A DNA stretch of 64,000 bases, taken from positions 1,792,001-1,856,000 of the forward strand of contig NZ_CP064295.1 in the NCBI RefSeq assembly GCF_015476115.1, read 5' to 3'. Shown here in pieces: positions 61,565 through 64,000 of this stretch. The translations under genes were made by a program, and so were the position numbers. Numbering within the stretch: the first letter of the stretch is position 1; each line of letters opens with the position of its first letter. The DNA is from Aegicerativicinus sediminis (GTDB lineage Bacteria; Bacteroidota; Bacteroidia; Flavobacteriales; Flavobacteriaceae). The notes below the pieces were generated by a model. That model worked only from the letters and a program-made list of their open reading frames with translations. It ran no database searches and was not told the origin of the DNA.

Positions 61565-61617
61565 GCACAACGACTTGATAAAATGCGTTTTAATGCATTT
61601 TATCTTTTGTTATAGCC
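61565..61617. repeat. Palindromic element, short type D (53 bp)
   Basis: GCACAACGACTTGATAAAATGCG, then TTTTAAT, then CATTTTATCTTTTGTTATAGC. It overlaps the last codons and stop of the amidase gene, so the stop lies inside the element. Confidence 0.75.
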
Positions 61618-63128
61618 TTGTCCAAATTTGGCATCCTTCTATGCATTGTTCCTTGTTCATAGGAGTAAGCAAGTTTTATAAGTGTAGGTTCTGAATACAT
61701 CCGACCTAAAAACTCTATCCCAGAAGGTAAACCTTCCTTAATAAAACCCATCGGTACTGTAATAGCAGGCTGACCTGTATGTGGTGAAATTACACTTGAA
61801 TTATCACCTATATATTTTTCCACAATTGAATCCATTCTGTAGGGTTTAATATTCCATGTAGGATAAACTAAAACATCCAATTTCAATTCTTCCATATGGC
61901 TTTCAATGGCGGTACGAAAATCAACTCTCCTTTGATCAGAAAATACATCTAAACAATCGGTTATAGAGCTATTCGCTGAGTTTTCCAATCTCCCGGCTGT
62001 GAAATTTGATTTTGTACCAATCCGAACAATATCTTCAATAGTTTGTATGGTATCATTTTTAACATAATCTCTAAGAAATGTTTCAAGGTGAGACCCGAAT
62101 TCATCACACCACAAATTCTCTTTTAATTGAAAGAAATTGGGAATGCTTACAGAATCAATAATTATAGCGCCCATGAGATTCATATCCTGTATTGCTTTGT
62201 CAAAAAGATCCAAAATATCAGAATCAGGATTACCGATTTCACGTAGAATACCAATCCTAGCTCCCCTTAGCCCATCTTCTTCCAGGAATTGACTATAGTT
62301 CGGAGGTATTTTATTATTTGAATTTTCGGTCAAAGGATCCTCACCATCATTTCCGGCAATAATTTCTAAAACTAGCGTTGCATCTTCAACAGTTCTGCAC
62401 ATCGGACCTGCCATATCGTTAGACAGATTACATGGAATAATTCCTGATCTACTAACTAATCCCATAGTTGGTCTGATTCCTACAATTGAAGCGTGAGAAG
62501 AGGGGCCTCTTATTGAGTTGCCCGTGTCTGTCCCCAAACCTATAACCCCAAAATTAGCAGCAATGGAAGCACCTGTTCCGCCGCTTGAACCCCCTGGTGA
62601 AAATTCAATATTGTACGGATTGAAGGTATCCCCATTTGTTGAGCTAAACGATCCCCATGGAGTAAACGCCCACTCAGCCATGTTCGATTTGGCTAAAATT
62701 ATAGCTCCGGCTTCCACCAATTTTGAAATAATGAAAGCATCATTTTCAGGTGTGAAATTTTGAAGTGCAAGTGCTCCGGCAGTTGTTCTAAGACCTTTTG
62801 TATTGATATTATCTTTAACAATCACCGGGATTCCATGAAGTGGACGAAGAACGTTGTTACGTTGAAATTCGTCATCAAGTTCCTCAGCGATTGTCAATGC
62901 CTCAGGGTTTATTGCAGTAATGGAATTAATATTTGAATCAAGACTTTCAATTCTTTCTAGATAAGCCTTAACCAACTGTTGACTATTATATTTCCCCTCC
63001 AGAAATGCTTTATGAATATGCTTAATAGTTAGTTCATTCAAGTCTATTGGAGTTGGTTCTTGATTTTTTTGACACCCCAATATTCCAGATAATACAATGG
63101 CAAAGATTATTAAACAGTGATTTTTCAT
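61590..63128 (-). CDS. Amidase family lipoprotein, cassette 13
   Basis: 512 residues with lipobox (VLSGILGCQKN). The amidase signature is complete: catalytic Lys in IPVIVKDNINTK (about 105), cis-Ser in SPGGSSGGTGAS (about 181) and nucleophile Ser in GLGTDTGNSIRGP (about 205). It hydrolyses amides outside the cytoplasm. The last nine residues KAITKDKMH come from the arm of the palindromic element, replacing whatever the normal end was. Start at 63128, 14 bp from a type B element. Confidence 0.92.
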   Translation of the reverse strand: MKNHCLIIFAIVLSGILGCQKNQEPTPIDLNELTIKHIHKAFLEGKYNSQQLVKAYLERIESLDSNINSITAINPEALTIAEELDDEFQRNNVLRPLHGIPVIVKDNINTKGLRTTAGALALQNFTPENDAFIISKLVEAGAIILAKSNMAEWAFTPWGSFSSTNGDTFNPYNIEFSPGGSSGGTGASIAANFGVIGLGTDTGNSIRGPSSHASIVGIRPTMGLVSRSGIIPCNLSNDMAGPMCRTVEDATLVLEIIAGNDGEDPLTENSNNKIPPNYSQFLEEDGLRGARIGILREIGNPDSDILDLFDKAIQDMNLMGAIIIDSVSIPNFFQLKENLWCDEFGSHLETFLRDYVKNDTIQTIEDIVRIGTKSNFTAGRLENSANSSITDCLDVFSDQRRVDFRTAIESHMEELKLDVLVYPTWNIKPYRMDSIVEKYIGDNSSVISPHTGQPAITVPMGFIKEGLPSGIEFLGRMYSEPTLIKLAYSYEQGTMHRRMPNLDKAITKDKMH

Positions 63129-63141
63129 GGTGGTTTTATTG

Positions 63142-63334
63142 GCTATAACGCGTCGGCTAAGTGTAGTACGGGGTTTTGAAAGCGAAAGTTTTCAAACCGT
63201 ACGAAACGAGCCAAGGCTTTGATTTAAGGTTTTAAATTAGTGAATTAAACCGTCAAATCTAAGATTTGGCGGGGATAGTGGTTAAAAATACCGTCTAATA
63301 CGGATGCCGTATTACATTTAGCCAATGTTGTGTG
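63142..63334. repeat. attC-like palindromic element, type B (193 bp)
   Basis: GGCTATAACGCGTCGGCTAAG on the start side and GCCGTATTACATTTAGCCAATG at the far side. The same length and nearly the same interior as 53112-53304, so these are copies of one element. Carries TAGATTTG at 63254-63261 on the coding strand. Confidence 0.75.
63254..63261 (-). promoter_or_regulatory. Box TAGATTTG inside type B palindrome
   Basis: Exact TAnnTTTG match, 126-133 bp before the amidase start. Confidence 0.4.
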
Positions 63335-63343
63335 TAGTGTTTT

Positions 63344-63853
63344 TTATTCAGGTTCATATAGTTTTATTGGATAATCTTTAATAAAATTCCATTCAGGGTC
63401 ATTTCGGTAATTCAATTCGAGATTTTTGTCCGAATGTTTATCTTTTAACTCATGGAATTTTTTAAAAAAGAATTTTGAATCAACTATGTAGTACCAATAG
63501 TTTCGTGCTCCGCCATAAGTTTCCACTAAAAAAATAATTCCGCCTTTTTTTGGATCAAAAAGATTTACAGCTTCTCCGTCAAAATCAATCAAAGATTCAT
63601 TGTATTCTGCTGTTGGTAATCCGTTATCTTTTACACTTTCAAATTCGTGCGTAATGCAAATCAGTTTAGGGTATTTTGATCTATACTGCCAAATGTTCTT
63701 ATAATTCGGAAGTCTCAAGTATAGTGGAAGTCCTTCATGTTCAGTTTTGGTTGTTAACCATTCCATTTCTTTGGTCGTTTTAGTTTGGCTGAAAGAAACG
63801 ATTGTAAAAGTCAGAAATAGTAAAGTCAAATAATTTCTAAGTTTCTTATTCAT
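63344..63853 (-). CDS. Hypothetical exported protein, cassette 14
   Basis: 169 residues starting at 63853 (MNKKLRNYLTLLFLTFTIVSFSQ, signal peptide). A longer frame to 63943 begins inside the palindromic element and is rejected. Mature part has a compact motif set: EWLTTKTEHEGLPLYLRLPN, PKLICITHEFESVKDNGLPT and GIIFLVETYGGARNYWYYIV. No family recognised. It stands between two type B elements. Confidence 0.72.
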   Translation of the reverse strand: MNKKLRNYLTLLFLTFTIVSFSQTKTTKEMEWLTTKTEHEGLPLYLRLPNYKNIWQYRSKYPKLICITHEFESVKDNGLPTAEYNESLIDFDGEAVNLFDPKKGGIIFLVETYGGARNYWYYIVDSKFFFKKFHELKDKHSDKNLELNYRNDPEWNFIKDYPIKLYEPE

Positions 63854-63871
63854 TTCGATTTTCGGCATTAC

Positions 63872-64000
63872 ACACAACGCGTCGGCTAAGTGTAGTGCGG
63901 GGTTTTGAAAGCGTAAGTTTTCAACCCGTACGCAACGAGCCAAGGCTTTGGTTTAAGGTTTTAAATTAAAAAAATAAACCGTCAAATCTAAGATTTGGCG
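63872..64000. repeat. attC-like palindromic element, type B (cut by window end)
   Basis: ACACAACGCGTCGGCTAAGTG, then the type B interior (GTAGTGCGGGGTTTTGAAAG, ACGAGCCAAGGCTTTGG, CGTCAAATCTAAGATTTGG). The far arm lies beyond the window, so the array continues. Confidence 0.72.
63983..63990 (-). promoter_or_regulatory. Box TAGATTTG inside type B palindrome
   Basis: Exact TAnnTTTG match, 130-137 bp before the start of the 169-residue exported protein. Confidence 0.4.

Noticed and set aside
63854-63943. N-terminal extension MARCVRVENLRF of the exported protein at 63344
   Set aside because: These codons fall inside the type B palindrome. The signal peptide begins at 63853, so translation from the element would hide it.
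48428-64000. Palindromes as MITEs or insertion sequence remnants
   Set aside because: No target-site duplications were seen, element lengths vary from 53 to 217 bp, and positions relative to start and stop codons are too regular for random insertion. The idea is not fully excluded.
48428-64000. CRISPR array
   Set aside because: Spacing between repeats is 0.5-2 kb with genes between them, and the repeats are long imperfect palindromes, not short direct repeats with uniform spacers.
1-64000. tRNA or rRNA genes
   Set aside because: No cloverleaf-like or conserved T-loop sequence (GTTCGA-type) with matching arms was noticed in intergenic DNA. A dedicated search was not possible.

Overview
The window looks like chromosomal DNA from a member of the Bacteroidota, most likely a marine or sediment flavobacterium. 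The evidence is AT-rich DNA, many lipoproteins and signal-peptide proteins, families typical of Flavobacteriia (DUF6090, DUF418, DUF5694, a quinohaemoprotein dehydrogenase, TPR proteins with a FlgO/TolB_N-like part), no obvious Shine-Dalgarno sites, and promoter-like boxes close to the Bacteroidota -7 consensus TAnnTTTG. I count 69 genes. 68 lie on the minus strand and only one, a TPR membrane protein at 10146-11927, is on the plus strand. No tRNA, rRNA, CRISPR array, transposase or integrase was seen.

Positions 1-21 kb are ordinary accessory chromosome: an acyl-CoA ligase, a short-chain dehydrogenase, a VIT1/CCC1 metal transporter, two NmrA-like NAD(P)-binding proteins, a DODA-type dioxygenase, an AraC regulator, a cation-diffusion facilitator, an S9 peptidase, hydrolases and small NTF2-like, DinB and lipocalin-like proteins.

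Positions 21-48 kb hold many copies of DUF6090. Each has one near-constant N-terminal membrane module of about 50 residues followed by a divergent helical region. There are 17 copies in the whole window, including a tandem run of four overlapping genes (38466-41496) and one copy broken by a pentanucleotide repeat (45549-46300). Between them lie exported or membrane enzymes (SGNH hydrolase, prolyl-iminopeptidase-like hydrolase, PQQ dehydrogenase, redoxin, amidohydrolase).

Positions 48.4-64 kb form the most unusual part: 14 consecutive gene units, each with one ORF (once two), all in one orientation. Each is separated from the next by an imperfect palindrome of about 50-220 bp with CACAAC/GTTGTG-like ends. 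The element starts about 14-35 bp before most start codons and ends about 8-30 bp after the preceding stop, and two ORFs end inside one. Arm lengths are asymmetric in a constant direction. This is the architecture of integron gene cassettes with attC sites, but no integrase is visible, so it could be a cluster of attC-like sites lacking an integrase (CALIN). 13 of the 14 units encode exported, lipid-anchored or membrane proteins. More isolated elements of the same kind occur at 26.3, 26.7, 38.3 and 47.4 kb.

A second repeated signal, ACTAAGATA-N-TAAAATGA read on the plus strand (TATCTTAG box on the coding strand), sits 42-103 bp upstream of 12 unrelated genes from 14 kb to 51 kb. In one family of palindromes it lies inside the element, so some cassettes seem to carry their own promoter.
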